Position numbers and translations under genes: made by a program
DNA from: Nostoc sp. NMS7
GTDB lineage: Bacteria; Cyanobacteriota; Cyanobacteriia; Cyanobacteriales; Nostocaceae
DNA length: 35,310 bases
Reading direction: 5' to 3'
Assembly (NCBI RefSeq): GCF_017115085.1
Contig: NZ_JABXKJ010000251.1
Coordinates: forward strand, 1-35,310
The notes under the pieces: generated by a model
What the model was told of the DNA's origin: nothing
Databases searched by the model: none
What the model saw: the letters and a program-made list of their open reading frames with translations, nothing else
In this document: positions 27,001-33,967 of the stretch, piece after piece
How positions within the stretch are numbered: the stretch's first letter is position 1
Layout of the letters: each line of letters opens with the position of its first letter

Positions 27001-28118
27001 TCAAAGATGAATTTCTAGCCGTGCTGTCCCATGAACTGAGAACACCGCTTAACCCGATTCTGGGTTGGGCCAAACTGATGCGAAGCCGCAAACTTGACAA
27101 AGCAACAAGCGATCGCGCCCTAGAAACCATTGAACGTAACGCCAAGTTACAAATCCAATTGATTGAAGATTTGCTTGATGTCTCCCGCATCCTTCAGGGT
27201 AAACTTAACCTTAACTTCGAGCAGATTAATTTGGTATCAGTGATTGAAGCTGCGATCGAGACAGTGCGTTTATCAGCACAGGCCAAGTCTATCCAGATTC
27301 AGACAATTCTTAAATCTGGTGTCGGGCAAGTTTTAGGCGATGCTAATCGATTGCAACAAGTCATTTGGAATATCCTTTCTAATGCAATTAAGTTTACTCC
27401 CACCGGGGGAGAGGTAAAAATTAAATTAGAGCAAGTTGATTCACAGGTACAAATCTGCGTCACTGACACAGGGAAGGGAATTGTACCTGAGTTCTTACCT
27501 TATGTCTTTGATTATTTCCGTCAAGCAGATGGTGCCACAACTCGAAAATTTGGCGGTTTAGGTTTAGGATTAGCGATCGTGCAGCATCTTGTAGAACTTC
27601 ACGGGGGAACTGTTCAAGCAGAAAGCTTGGGCGAAGGTAAAGGAGCAACTTTCACTGTCAAACTTCCATGTTTAGAGGATGAAAGCAAAGGAATCAAGGA
27701 TGAAAAAGATAACTCCTCACTTGTGGCGACTCAGTTCTTGCCCTTGTCTAACTTAGAGATTCTCGTAGTCGATGATGATGCAGATATGCGAGAGTTTTTG
27801 CCCTTCATGCTAGAGCAATATGGTGCAACTGTTACCGTTGCAGCCTCAGCCATTGCAGCTTTAACTGCCCTGAGTCAATCCCAGCCAAATCTGATCATTA
27901 GCGATATTGGGATGCCAGAAATGGATGGTTATATGCTGATGCGCCAGGTGAGGAGTTTGCAACCAGAACAAGGCGGGACAATTCCGGCGATCGCTTTAAC
28001 TGCCTATGCTGGCGAGATCGATCATCAGCAAGCGATCGCTGCCGGATTTCAACTGCATATTTCCAAGCCTGTAGATCCAGAAGAATTAATCAAGGCGATC
28101 GTCTTATTAGACTTATAA
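21033..28118 (+). CDS. Giant Ser/Thr kinase-like / AAA ATPase / GAF-PAS / hybrid histidine kinase
   Basis: 2361 residues, start MM at 21033 with GGAG upstream. Domains in order: Ser/Thr-kinase-like about 5-270 (K37, HKDIKPQN with D128, GSLPYLSPEQTG); AAA/STAND-type ATPase from 299 (Walker A GYAGVGKSS 329-337; Walker B FLDDMQWAD with D459-D460); helical TPR-like region to about 1300; GAF about 1320-1470; PAS about 1480-1600; GAF about 1625-1795; GAF about 1815-1975; HisKA with phospho-His H2000 (SHELRTPLNP); HATPase with N-box QQVIWNILSNAIKF and GGLGLGLAIV; receiver about 2240-2361 with D2291 in ISDIGMPEMDG. This is the trifunctional HstK-type architecture of filamentous cyanobacteria, extended by a PAS, extra GAFs and a receiver. 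The DFG motif reads HFG (H147), so kinase activity is doubtful. It is probably cytoplasmic, as no membrane segment is seen. The signal is unknown. Confidence 0.92.
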   Translation: MMIALPGFEIVTLLKAGVKAVIYRGIKLKDQCPVIIKGLRPEQCTPNNIEQLKHEYAIAQRLNTAAAVKAYALEMHQGIPYLIMEDFGGRSLDHLVDQFQQPVPFLKIAIEITSKLAQIHTHHIVHKDIKPQNILVNLETNQVKIAHFGIAAFIPYQQQIVSSSSRIEGSLPYLSPEQTGRMNRGIDHRSDLYSLGVTFYEMLTGQLPFQGKDPLEWVHCHIAKSPLSLTKLNSDIPQMLCEIIMKLLSKVAEHRYQSALGLQFDLEQCLKQLQTTGEIQSFILGEQDICDRFQIPQKLYGREQDIAKLLQAFERVLSQGKPEIVFVSGYAGVGKSSIVKEIHKPIVRERGVFISGKFDQYKRDIPYSTIVQAFQTLARQILTQPENQLRTWKKRIQAALGNNGRLITDVIPEVELIVGEQPSIPELGPAESQNRFNLVFQKFINVFAQKEHPLTVFLDDMQWADSATLNLIPTVITGSSIKYLCFILAYRDNEIDIVHPLNLMIEKVRQYGAITSEIILTPLNLVYVNQLIADTLHSSTEQVQPLAQLIIQKTDGNPFFINEFLKTLHQENLLNFNRQHRVWQWNLAEIEAQGITDNFVSLMIGRMQKLPLATQQVLQLASCIGNRFDLEVLAIVGEQSIEETANALFEAILRGLIISIESDETTQKNYRFRFYHDRVQQAAYALIADESKSAVHLKIGRLLLNNASYEQVNEQIFNLVNQLNLAVDLIIEQIEKDELVRLNLIAGKKSKASTAYIPAKIFFTLAMNLLAENAWIEQYAQTFTLFRERAECEFLTGNLEQAEELFELLLLKAESHVDKSNIYILQIRLYQVAGRYEEALTLGLAALKLFGVTFPDSNEQVQSAIAIEKSQVLINLGDRQVSDLINAPVIPDPNIKTLISLLTTLGPPSYLGKPDIFPLVVLKAVNYSLKFGNTEDSCFAYSMYAMLLVSIFGDIPTGYAFSEMTIQLNEKLHDLKLRGVVLHIHGSHINVWCNHIATDIPFLERGFIGCVEAGDVTMANYNGYQGSWQIIQLGSPLADTYKSLEKYTTFARQSKHEAVYETIRLQQMLLMNLRGLTHQNLTLNDDNFDESRALSVITDAGFVSGIIFYHIIKLIIFFTYRQYAEALNSVLELSKLPVTTLALPIETDYILYYSLTLTALYPTVSDQEQEQFLQTLESHQQQLQYWANHCAANFLHKSQLVAAEIARIQGRDLEAMRLYEQSIASAREQGFVQYEALANELGAKFYLKQEFELIAKTYLQAAKNAYMRWEAFAKVNHLEECYPQLLPQQQHISNGTFITTGEDLDFLSVVKASQTISSEIVFSRLLKTLMQIVIEQAGAEIGYLLLEHEQNLVIEVEAKVNPQAEKLNVYRPRLKGEISEVIPQSMLNYVQRTQETVILENATEQNLFSKDEYLIQKQPKSVLCLPITRQSKLLGILYLENNLISSAFTQEKLSVLEILTVQIAISLENARLYQGLENSQAQLNLALKSAQIGVWSWDIPNDQFYWDEQTYQLFGLTPQTFVGTSEALLNRLHPDDRGFLAKSLSRAINEGVEHNLEYQIIRDDGTIRYLSCRGKAFFNEAGKATHMSGVVLDITARKQSEAERIQLIQEQTARQEAEADQQRAEFLVKISATLASSLDYESTLASVANLVVPYFADWCGVDLLQDNQSINRVAVAHRDPEKVKFGWELYARYPRDLDAPEGVPKVLRTGLAEMVAEISDAALAAAIADPEHLRILRELGLKSCMILPLKARERIFGVISFVTAESERRYSTADLSLAEDIAHRAAIAIDNARLYQEAQQAQKTAEIALERIARLQSITAALSESLTPAQVSEVIVEQSMAALGASSALVALLNESKTELEIVRAVGYKQDLIDTWRNFPIDSPSPLAEAVRTGKPIWAEPIQNRVARYPHLTQMYAQYDFEAWITIPLMVEGWAVGGISLGFAHFQELSGEDQAFILAVAQQCAQAIARAHLYEAERTARNAAESANRIKDEFLAVLSHELRTPLNPILGWAKLMRSRKLDKATSDRALETIERNAKLQIQLIEDLLDVSRILQGKLNLNFEQINLVSVIEAAIETVRLSAQAKSIQIQTILKSGVGQVLGDANRLQQVIWNILSNAIKFTPTGGEVKIKLEQVDSQVQICVTDTGKGIVPEFLPYVFDYFRQADGATTRKFGGLGLGLAIVQHLVELHGGTVQAESLGEGKGATFTVKLPCLEDESKGIKDEKDNSSLVATQFLPLSNLEILVVDDDADMREFLPFMLEQYGATVTVAASAIAALTALSQSQPNLIISDIGMPEMDGYMLMRQVRSLQPEQGGTIPAIALTAYAGEIDHQQAIAAGFQLHISKPVDPEELIKAIVLLDL

Positions 28119-28272
28119 CCAGGATCAAAGGTGGATTCATCCAGTTCAAAGACTCATTAACTGAGTTCAAAAGATGAACAAGTCTCAGAATTGCAATACG
28201 CTTAGAATAAGTCTTTTTTCTCCCGCCTACCTCCTTCACACTCATATCAGTTTTGCTTTCAGGAATAAAGCC

Positions 28273-28920
28273 ATGATTCAAGCCTTACGCAAACTAGTTA
28301 CATTCGATGAATTTGTTGCTCAATACCCAGACAACCCACAACGGCGTTATGAACTACATGATGGAGTAATTGTTGAGATGGCACAACCAGTAGGTGATCA
28401 TGAAGAGGTCGTTGGATTTTTAGCTACAAAAATCACTTTAGAATATAGTCGCTTAAATCTTCCTTATTTCATCCCAAAAACAGTTTTCGTCAAACCACTT
28501 GAAAACGAATCAGCTTATTCACCAGATGTCCTGATACTAAATCAACCTAATTTAGTCAACGAACCTCTATGGAAAAAAGCATCTACTGTAAGCCTAGCTG
28601 CATCTATTTCTTTAGTTGTAGAGGTAGTGAGTACTAATTGGCGTGATGATTACCACAAAAAATATGCTGACTATGTTGGGCGAAGCCCTTCCCGAAGGGT
28701 ACAAATGGGAATTCCTGAATACTGGATTGTGGACTATGCCGCATTGGGCGGTAGGGAATTCATTGGCAAGCCAAAACAACCGACTATCTTAATTTGCTGT
28801 TTAGAAGAAGGTGAGTATCTAATTAATAAATTTCGAGGTAATGACCGTATCCAATCGCCAACTTTCCCAGAATTAAATTTAACCGCAGAACAAATTTTTC
28901 GCGCTGGTGTGGTCAGCTAA
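28273..28920 (+). CDS. Uma2-family (DUF820) putative endonuclease with an inserted repeat
   Basis: 215 residues from ATG 28273 (AGGA at 28261-28264); an earlier in-frame ATG at 28174 adds an unlikely tail. The PD-(D/E)XK-like core is visible: SPDVLILN with D85, VVEVVS with E117, then DDYHKKYADY with K129/K130, and MGIPEYWIVDY. Uma2 proteins are hugely expanded in cyanobacteria; function is largely unknown, with restriction-like nuclease activity presumed from the fold. Between YADYV and QMGIPEYW there are eight extra residues (136-143) encoded by a 24-nt dispersed repeat that keeps the frame. Whether the enzyme tolerates this is unknown. Confidence 0.85.
   Translation: MIQALRKLVTFDEFVAQYPDNPQRRYELHDGVIVEMAQPVGDHEEVVGFLATKITLEYSRLNLPYFIPKTVFVKPLENESAYSPDVLILNQPNLVNEPLWKKASTVSLAASISLVVEVVSTNWRDDYHKKYADYVGRSPSRRVQMGIPEYWIVDYAALGGREFIGKPKQPTILICCLEEGEYLINKFRGNDRIQSPTFPELNLTAEQIFRAGVVS
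28678..28701. repeat. 24-nt dispersed repeat inserted in frame in the Uma2 gene
   Basis: GGGCGAAGCCCTTCCCGAAG then GGTA, containing the arms GGGCTTCGCCC/CCCTTCGGG-like typical of Nostoc small dispersed repeats. It starts and ends on codon boundaries, adding residues G136-V143. Confidence 0.7.
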
Positions 28921-29386
28921 ATTCATGGTGTCTATTAAAATTACATTAGAATTCAGAATTAAAGACAGGACTTACGCAAACAATAGCCGAAAAGAATGAT
29001 TTTTAGATAGGGAAAATTCATGTAGCTTTAGCTTCCCGCAGGGTATTGCCCCAGAGTGCGTGTAGTTTTGCATAATACCAATTCTTTCTGAGGCTGCGCC
29101 AAATTAGGACTACGCATTGACAAGAAATACCAAATATGAATCAAGGTTAAAAACCATATCTTTCGTAAGGGCACAGCAATGCTGTGCCCCTACAGCATGA
29201 TCTATTTACGTAGTTTACCGCCGTAGGCATCGCAGGATAATTAAGGAAAGCCTAAAACAACCAGATGGAAAATTTTCGGGAGAGAGTTGATACAGCTATT
29301 GGTTTAACGTCCTAACCTATACTTCGATTGCGATAATGTGCCATGTAGCTTCTACTCTATCAAGTTTACCGCACTCAGTGCTGAGT
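28921..29386. other. Repeat-rich intergenic region between the Uma2 and tkt genes
   Basis: It contains an AGGACTTACGCA end (28967-28978), a degenerate TAGGACTACGCA (29105-29116), and the second 143-bp repeat. No gene is supported. Confidence 0.6.
29120..29262. repeat. 143-bp dispersed repeat, copy 2
   Basis: Near-identical to 16992-17134 in the same orientation, including the GGCACAGCA/TGCTGTGCC hairpin with one changed loop base. A MITE end-like sequence lies on the left (29105), but no matching right end is seen, so this copy looks truncated. Confidence 0.9.
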
Positions 29387-29413
29387 AAAAAAGGTTGGGC
29401 ATCTTGCCCAACC
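29387..29413 (-). terminator. Rho-independent terminator of tkt
   Basis: On the minus strand GGTTGGGC, loop AAGAT, GCCCAACC, then six T. It starts 30 bp beyond the tkt stop. Confidence 0.85.
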
Positions 29414-29442
29414 CACAAAATTTCGAGAATATTCTGTTGCTA

Positions 29443-31470
29443 TTAACCCAACAATTTTTTAGCCTTAGCTAATACATTATCAACGCTAAAGCCAAACTTC
29501 TCTAAACAAACACCGCCTGGAGCCGAAGCACCAAAGCGATCGATACTAACGCAATCGCCTTCAGTACCCACGTACTTGTGCCAACCGAAACTGCTAGCAG
29601 CTTCTACAGATAAACGCTTGGTGACAGCTTTCGGCAGAACAGATTCTTTATAAGCTGCATCCTGTGCATCAAACAAATCAGTTGAGGGCATAGAGACAAC
29701 ACGGACTTTATTACCTTCAGCCGTGAGTTTTTCGGCTGCGCTGACGGCGAGGCTCAATTCTGAACCAGTGCCAATCAAAATGATCTCAGGTGTACCTTCG
29801 CTATCCACCACGGTGTATCCACCCTTGGCCACACCCTGAATCGATGTACCTGCCAAATTGGGGACGTTTTGACGGGTGAACGCCAACAGAGAGGGGGCGT
29901 TTTGCTTCGCCTTCTCGATCGCTATTTTATAAGCGCCAGAGGTTTCGTTACCGTCTGCGGGACGAAACACCGTTAAATTAGGAATCGCTCGCAAGGAAGC
30001 GAGAGTTTCAATGGGTTGGTGCGTCGGTCCATCTTCACCTTGTCCAATGGAATCGTGAGTCATCACCCAAATTACGCCAGCTTGGGAAAGGGCGGATAAG
30101 CGGATGGCAGCACGCATATAATCTGTGAAGATCAAAAAAGTAGCACCGTAGGGAATTAATCCCGAACTGTGCAGCGCGATTCCATTACAGATTGCGCCCA
30201 TACCATGTTCCCGTACCCCAAAGTGGATGTTGGGGTTTTCGTAATGCCCTTTTTGGAAGTCGCCCTGTCCCTTGATTTCGGTCAGGTTGGAGTGAGTTAA
30301 GTCAGCTGAACCACCAATCAATTCAGGTAAAACCCCCGCCAGTTTGTTGAGGCAATTTTCTGAGTGTTTGCGGGTGGGTATTCCTTTATCTTCTGGGGTG
30401 TAGGTGGGTAGTACCTTATCCCAGCCATCGGCTAGTTTGCCGCTTATGTAGCGTTCAAATTCAGCCGCTTCTTGGGCATACTTAGCTTTGTAGTCCGCAA
30501 AGGTCTTGTTCCATTCGGTTTCGTAACCTGCGCCGCGCTCAACTGCTTTGCGTGTGTGGTTGAGAGCCTCTTCGGGTACTACGAAAGGCTCGTATTCCCA
30601 ACCCAAATTTTTCCGAGTTAATGCTATTTCGTCTCCACCAAGGGCAGCACCATGAACACCAGCAGTATTTGCTTTGTTGGGTGAACCGTAACCAATGGTG
30701 GTTGTTACCTTAATGAAAGAAGGCTTATCAGTAACAGCTTTGGCTGCTTCAATTGCTTTGGCGATCGCTTCTAAATCGGTGTTGCCATCTTTGACGTGTT
30801 GGACGTGCCAACCATAAGCTTCAAAGCGCTTGGAAACATCTTCGGTGAATGCCACATCTGTGGAACCGTCGATGGAAATATGATTGTCGTCGTACAGAGC
30901 AATGAGTTTGCCTAATCCCAAGTGTCCTGCGAAAGAAGCAGCTTCACCAGAAATTCCTTCCATGTTGCAACCGTCACCCACAATTACGTAGGTGTAATGG
31001 TCAACAATTTTGGTATCGGGTTTGTTAAATTTTGCGCCCAGGTGTGCTTCAGCGATCGCTAAACCGACTGCATTGGCAATTCCTTGACCGAGTGGCCCAG
31101 TGGTGACTTCCACGCCTGGGGTCATGAAGTTTTCCGGGTGTCCAGGAGTTTTGGACTCCCATTGACGGAATTGCTTGATATCTTCAATGCTTACGCTGTC
31201 GTAGCCTGTCAGAAAAAGCAGGGCGTACTGCAACATCGAGCCATGACCGGCAGACAAGACAAAGCGATCGCGGTTAAACCATTTGGGATTCTTGGGGTTA
31301 AACTTCAAAAAGCGATCCCAAAGTACAAAAGCCATCGGAGCCGCGCCCATCGGTAGTCCTGGGTGTCCCGAATTGGCCTTTTCTACGGCATCAACAGCCA
31401 AGAAGCGGATCGAGTTAATACAAAGTTCTTCGAGGGAAACTTCTTTGGGGGATTGGGTTGCAACAGTCAT
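29443..31470 (-). CDS. tkt: Transketolase
   Basis: 675 residues, the normal length. This thiamine-diphosphate enzyme transfers two-carbon ketol units in the Calvin-Benson cycle and the pentose phosphate pathway, in the cytoplasm. Visible motifs are NSGHPGLPMG (H36), LSAGHGSMLQY (H76), the ThDP/Mg site GDGCNMEGISGEAASFAGHL (D166), HGAALGGDE, the catalytic-glutamate region HFGVREHGMGAI and THDSIGQGEDGPTHQP. All key residues appear intact. ATG 31470 is preceded by AAGAGA. It lies downstream of acpP and fabF in the same direction, but 326 bp of repeats separate it from fabF, so it probably has its own promoter. Confidence 0.97.
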   Translation of the reverse strand: MTVATQSPKEVSLEELCINSIRFLAVDAVEKANSGHPGLPMGAAPMAFVLWDRFLKFNPKNPKWFNRDRFVLSAGHGSMLQYALLFLTGYDSVSIEDIKQFRQWESKTPGHPENFMTPGVEVTTGPLGQGIANAVGLAIAEAHLGAKFNKPDTKIVDHYTYVIVGDGCNMEGISGEAASFAGHLGLGKLIALYDDNHISIDGSTDVAFTEDVSKRFEAYGWHVQHVKDGNTDLEAIAKAIEAAKAVTDKPSFIKVTTTIGYGSPNKANTAGVHGAALGGDEIALTRKNLGWEYEPFVVPEEALNHTRKAVERGAGYETEWNKTFADYKAKYAQEAAEFERYISGKLADGWDKVLPTYTPEDKGIPTRKHSENCLNKLAGVLPELIGGSADLTHSNLTEIKGQGDFQKGHYENPNIHFGVREHGMGAICNGIALHSSGLIPYGATFLIFTDYMRAAIRLSALSQAGVIWVMTHDSIGQGEDGPTHQPIETLASLRAIPNLTVFRPADGNETSGAYKIAIEKAKQNAPSLLAFTRQNVPNLAGTSIQGVAKGGYTVVDSEGTPEIILIGTGSELSLAVSAAEKLTAEGNKVRVVSMPSTDLFDAQDAAYKESVLPKAVTKRLSVEAASSFGWHKYVGTEGDCVSIDRFGASAPGGVCLEKFGFSVDNVLAKAKKLLG

Positions 31471-31796
31471 AATCTCTTGTTTTTAACGACGGGTTAGCAC
31501 TCTTCGTAGCTTCTCTTGCTGGGGTTATTTTAGATTCCCCACATATCCTTATCATCCCATTCCCGCTTATGGATGGACAAGCGGGATCTCCTGAGTTTCT
31601 GGTGATAAATCAAGCTGATAATTGGGTCATGTTGAACGCTTAAGTTATATGGGAATGATATTTCTGATACTTTGGGCATTGGGCATTGGGCATTGGGCAT
31701 TGGGCATTGGGCATTGGGCATTGGGCATTCCCCTTATCTCCCTTGTCTCCCTTGTCTCCCTCATCCCCCTCATCTCCCTCTGGCTCCTGACTTTTT
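31471..31796. other. Intergenic region between fabF and tkt with simple repeats
   Basis: It contains the GGGCATT heptamer array and a CTCCCTTGT/CTCATCCCC pyrimidine-rich tract (31731-31785). Open frames in both directions over it are artefacts of the repeats. The tkt promoter is probably in the part nearest 31471-31600. Confidence 0.6.
31674..31729. repeat. Tandem heptamer array, eight perfect copies of GGGCATT
   Basis: Eight exact 7-bp units. Short tandemly repeated heptamers of this kind (STRR type) are characteristic of filamentous cyanobacteria. Confidence 0.95.
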
Positions 31797-33047
31797 TTAG
31801 ACGTATTTCTTAAAGGCCAGTGTGACATTATGACCGCCAAATCCAAAAGAATTGGATATTGCCACCTCGACTTTTTGAGCGCGGCTAAAGTTAGGCACGT
31901 AATCTAAGTCACACTCTGGATCAGGATTTTCCAGATTGATTGTCGGGGGAATTTGGTCATTAGCGATCGCCAGTACTGTTGCCACTGCTTCAATCCCTCC
32001 AGAACCGCCCAATAGATGACCTGTCATCGATTTGGTGGAGCTAATTGCCACCTGATAAGCATATTCTCCCAAGGCTTTTTTGATGGCTGAAGTTTCAGTT
32101 GAATCATTAGCTGGGGTACTGGTACCGTGGGCATTAATATAGCTAATCTGTTCGGGAGTTATACTGGCATCTTTGAGCGCTAGTTCGATCGCTCTAGCGG
32201 CTCCGAATCCACCAGGTACGGGGGAGGTGATATGGTAGGCATCACAGGTCATACCATAGCCGATCATTTCCGCATAAATGTGAGCGCCGCGACTGATGGC
32301 GTGTTGCAGTTCTTCTAGAATTAAAATTCCTGAACCTTCACCCAAGACAAATCCGTTGCGATCGCGGTCGAAGGGACGGCAAGCTGTAGTTGGGTGATCA
32401 TTGCTAAAAGAGAGTGCCTTACAAGCGGCGAACCCAGCTACCGACAATGGTGTGACAGCCGATTCCGTTCCCCCGCAAATCATCGCCTGGGCATATCCCC
32501 CTTGAATTAAGCGAAAAGCATCTCCGATGGCGTTGGAGCCAGCAGCGCAGGCAGTTACAGGACAGGAGTTTGGGCCTTTAGCACCCGTATGAATTGCCGT
32601 TAATCCTGCGGCCATATTGGCGATCATCATCGGGATCATGAATGGACTACAGCGATCGGGGCCACGGTTCAGGTAGATAGTTTGCTGGTCTTCTAATACC
32701 TTAATGCCACCAACGCCAGAACCGATCATCACACCTACCTGTTCTGCATTCAGGTCATTGATCACTAACTCCGCGTTAGATAGAGCCTGTTTTGCTGCCG
32801 CAACCCCAAATTGGGCAAATCGATCCATCCGCTTGGCCTCTTTGCGCTCCAAGTAATCATGTGGATCGAAGTTTTTCACTTCCCCAGCAAAGCGGCAATC
32901 ATGGCGAGACGCATCAAAAAGGGTGATGTCGTCTATGCCATTGCGTCCACTCAATAATCCATCCCAATATTCTGTTGCTGTATTACCTATAGGTGTAATC
33001 GCGCCAACACCAGTTACAACAACGCGTTTACGTGTATAATCTGTCAT
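31797..33047 (-). CDS. fabF: 3-oxoacyl-[acyl-carrier-protein] synthase II
   Basis: 416 residues. KAS II condenses malonyl-ACP with growing acyl-ACP in fatty-acid elongation, in the cytoplasm. The catalytic set is complete: C167 in SCPVTACAAGSNAIGDAF, H307 in NAHGTSTPANDSTET, K339 and H344 in STKSMTGHLLGGSGG, plus the C-terminal NSFGFGGHN. ATG 33047 begins MTDYTRKRVVVTGVGAITPI. It follows acpP in the same direction, separated by 242 bp that contain an inverted repeat. The acpP-fabF-tkt order is widely conserved in cyanobacteria. Confidence 0.97.
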   Translation of the reverse strand: MTDYTRKRVVVTGVGAITPIGNTATEYWDGLLSGRNGIDDITLFDASRHDCRFAGEVKNFDPHDYLERKEAKRMDRFAQFGVAAAKQALSNAELVINDLNAEQVGVMIGSGVGGIKVLEDQQTIYLNRGPDRCSPFMIPMMIANMAAGLTAIHTGAKGPNSCPVTACAAGSNAIGDAFRLIQGGYAQAMICGGTESAVTPLSVAGFAACKALSFSNDHPTTACRPFDRDRNGFVLGEGSGILILEELQHAISRGAHIYAEMIGYGMTCDAYHITSPVPGGFGAARAIELALKDASITPEQISYINAHGTSTPANDSTETSAIKKALGEYAYQVAISSTKSMTGHLLGGSGGIEAVATVLAIANDQIPPTINLENPDPECDLDYVPNFSRAQKVEVAISNSFGFGGHNVTLAFKKYV

Positions 33048-33131
33048 GATTCAGTTAAAAATGGCGAAAAAGCAGCAGGCAAAAAATTCGAGACTAGCGA
33101 CTAGGTACTGGTGAGCCAGCGCGGTAGGAGC

Positions 33132-33249
33132 GTCACCCGAAGCGTCTTAAAGATTTCCTTTATGAGCGACTGCCATCGGATTTCCGACTTAGAGCGACTG
33201 GCGTTAGTGTCAGCCTTAGCGACGTTCCTAACGTTACCCTTCGGGTGAC
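33132..33249. repeat. Inverted repeat between acpP and fabF
   Basis: GTCACCCGAAG (33132-33142) is inverted as CTTCGGGTGAC (33239-33249). A GAGCGACTG motif recurs between them (33163-33171, 33192-33200). It is probably a folded dispersed repeat that separates the two fatty-acid genes. Confidence 0.65.
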
Positions 33250-33289
33250 TAAGTGCTGGAGAAAAATCTTCCCAATCCCCAATCAAGAG

Positions 33290-33544
33290 TTAAGCTGATG
33301 CGGTAACTTTGTTATTGATGTAATCTACTGCGTCTTGAACCGATATAATCTGCTCGGCAGCTTCGTCGGGAATTTCGATATCAAATTCTTCTTCCAAAGC
33401 CATCACCAGTTCAACGGTATCCAAGGAATCTGCTCCTAGATCGTCCATAAACTTGGACTGGGGTGTGATTTTGGCAGGATCGTCAACACTCAATTGTTCG
33501 GTGACGATTTTCTTGACCTTTTCAAAAAGTTCGGCTTGGCTCAT
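33290..33544 (-). CDS. acpP: Acyl carrier protein
   Basis: 84 residues, acidic and four-helical. The phosphopantetheine attachment serine is S40 in the canonical DDLGADSLDTVELVMALEEE. It carries the growing acyl chain for FabF and the rest of type II fatty-acid synthesis. AAGGAC precedes ATG 33544. It is the first gene of the minus-strand acpP-fabF pair, so its promoter should lie in 33545-33690. Confidence 0.98.
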   Translation of the reverse strand: MSQAELFEKVKKIVTEQLSVDDPAKITPQSKFMDDLGADSLDTVELVMALEEEFDIEIPDEAAEQIISVQDAVDYINNKVTASA

Positions 33545-33967
33545 AAATAATAAAAGTCCTTAACCAGTTGCGAGAATCTGCTCTTTAGAGGAGACATTGT
33601 TTTGAGCATATACATCTTATCGTCAAGCGCGATCGCCCGCATACTGCTAAGGGTTTTTCTGTGAGAAAACCACTCCCATTCCTAAAATGAATCAGGTAAG
33701 TTTTCTCTTAACACTTGGGCAGTGGAGCGTGCTACGCCATCGCCGATCCCGTGTAAATGCTTCAGGTTTCCAATTATTGCTAAAATTTTTTACAATGTCT
33801 AGATCAGTATTTACAGCCTTGCTAGCAATCAGAATATGTAGATGCTGTGGCTTTGAACCTAGACGATTAAAGGATCGCCCAACGTCAAACATTAGAACTT
33901 CGGTGCTAACAAGGGATGATAAAACAGTTATTGTTTAGAGCGATCGCTCTAACCCAAACATATTACT
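33545..33967. other. Intergenic region between divergent acpP and the HdrB-like gene
   Basis: 423 bases that probably hold both divergent promoters. Two HIP1 octamer-type sites are present. Open frames of 60-80 codons on both strands here have no family resemblance I recognise and are likely chance. Confidence 0.5.

Noticed and set aside
31622..31846. Open frames reading GIGHWAL- or NAQCPMP-type repeats on both strands
   Set aside because: They are translations of the GGGCATT array and pyrimidine tract, not proteins.
33687..33938. Small open frames on both strands upstream of the HdrB-like gene
   Set aside because: No family resemblance, no ribosome site and mutually overlapping; likely chance.
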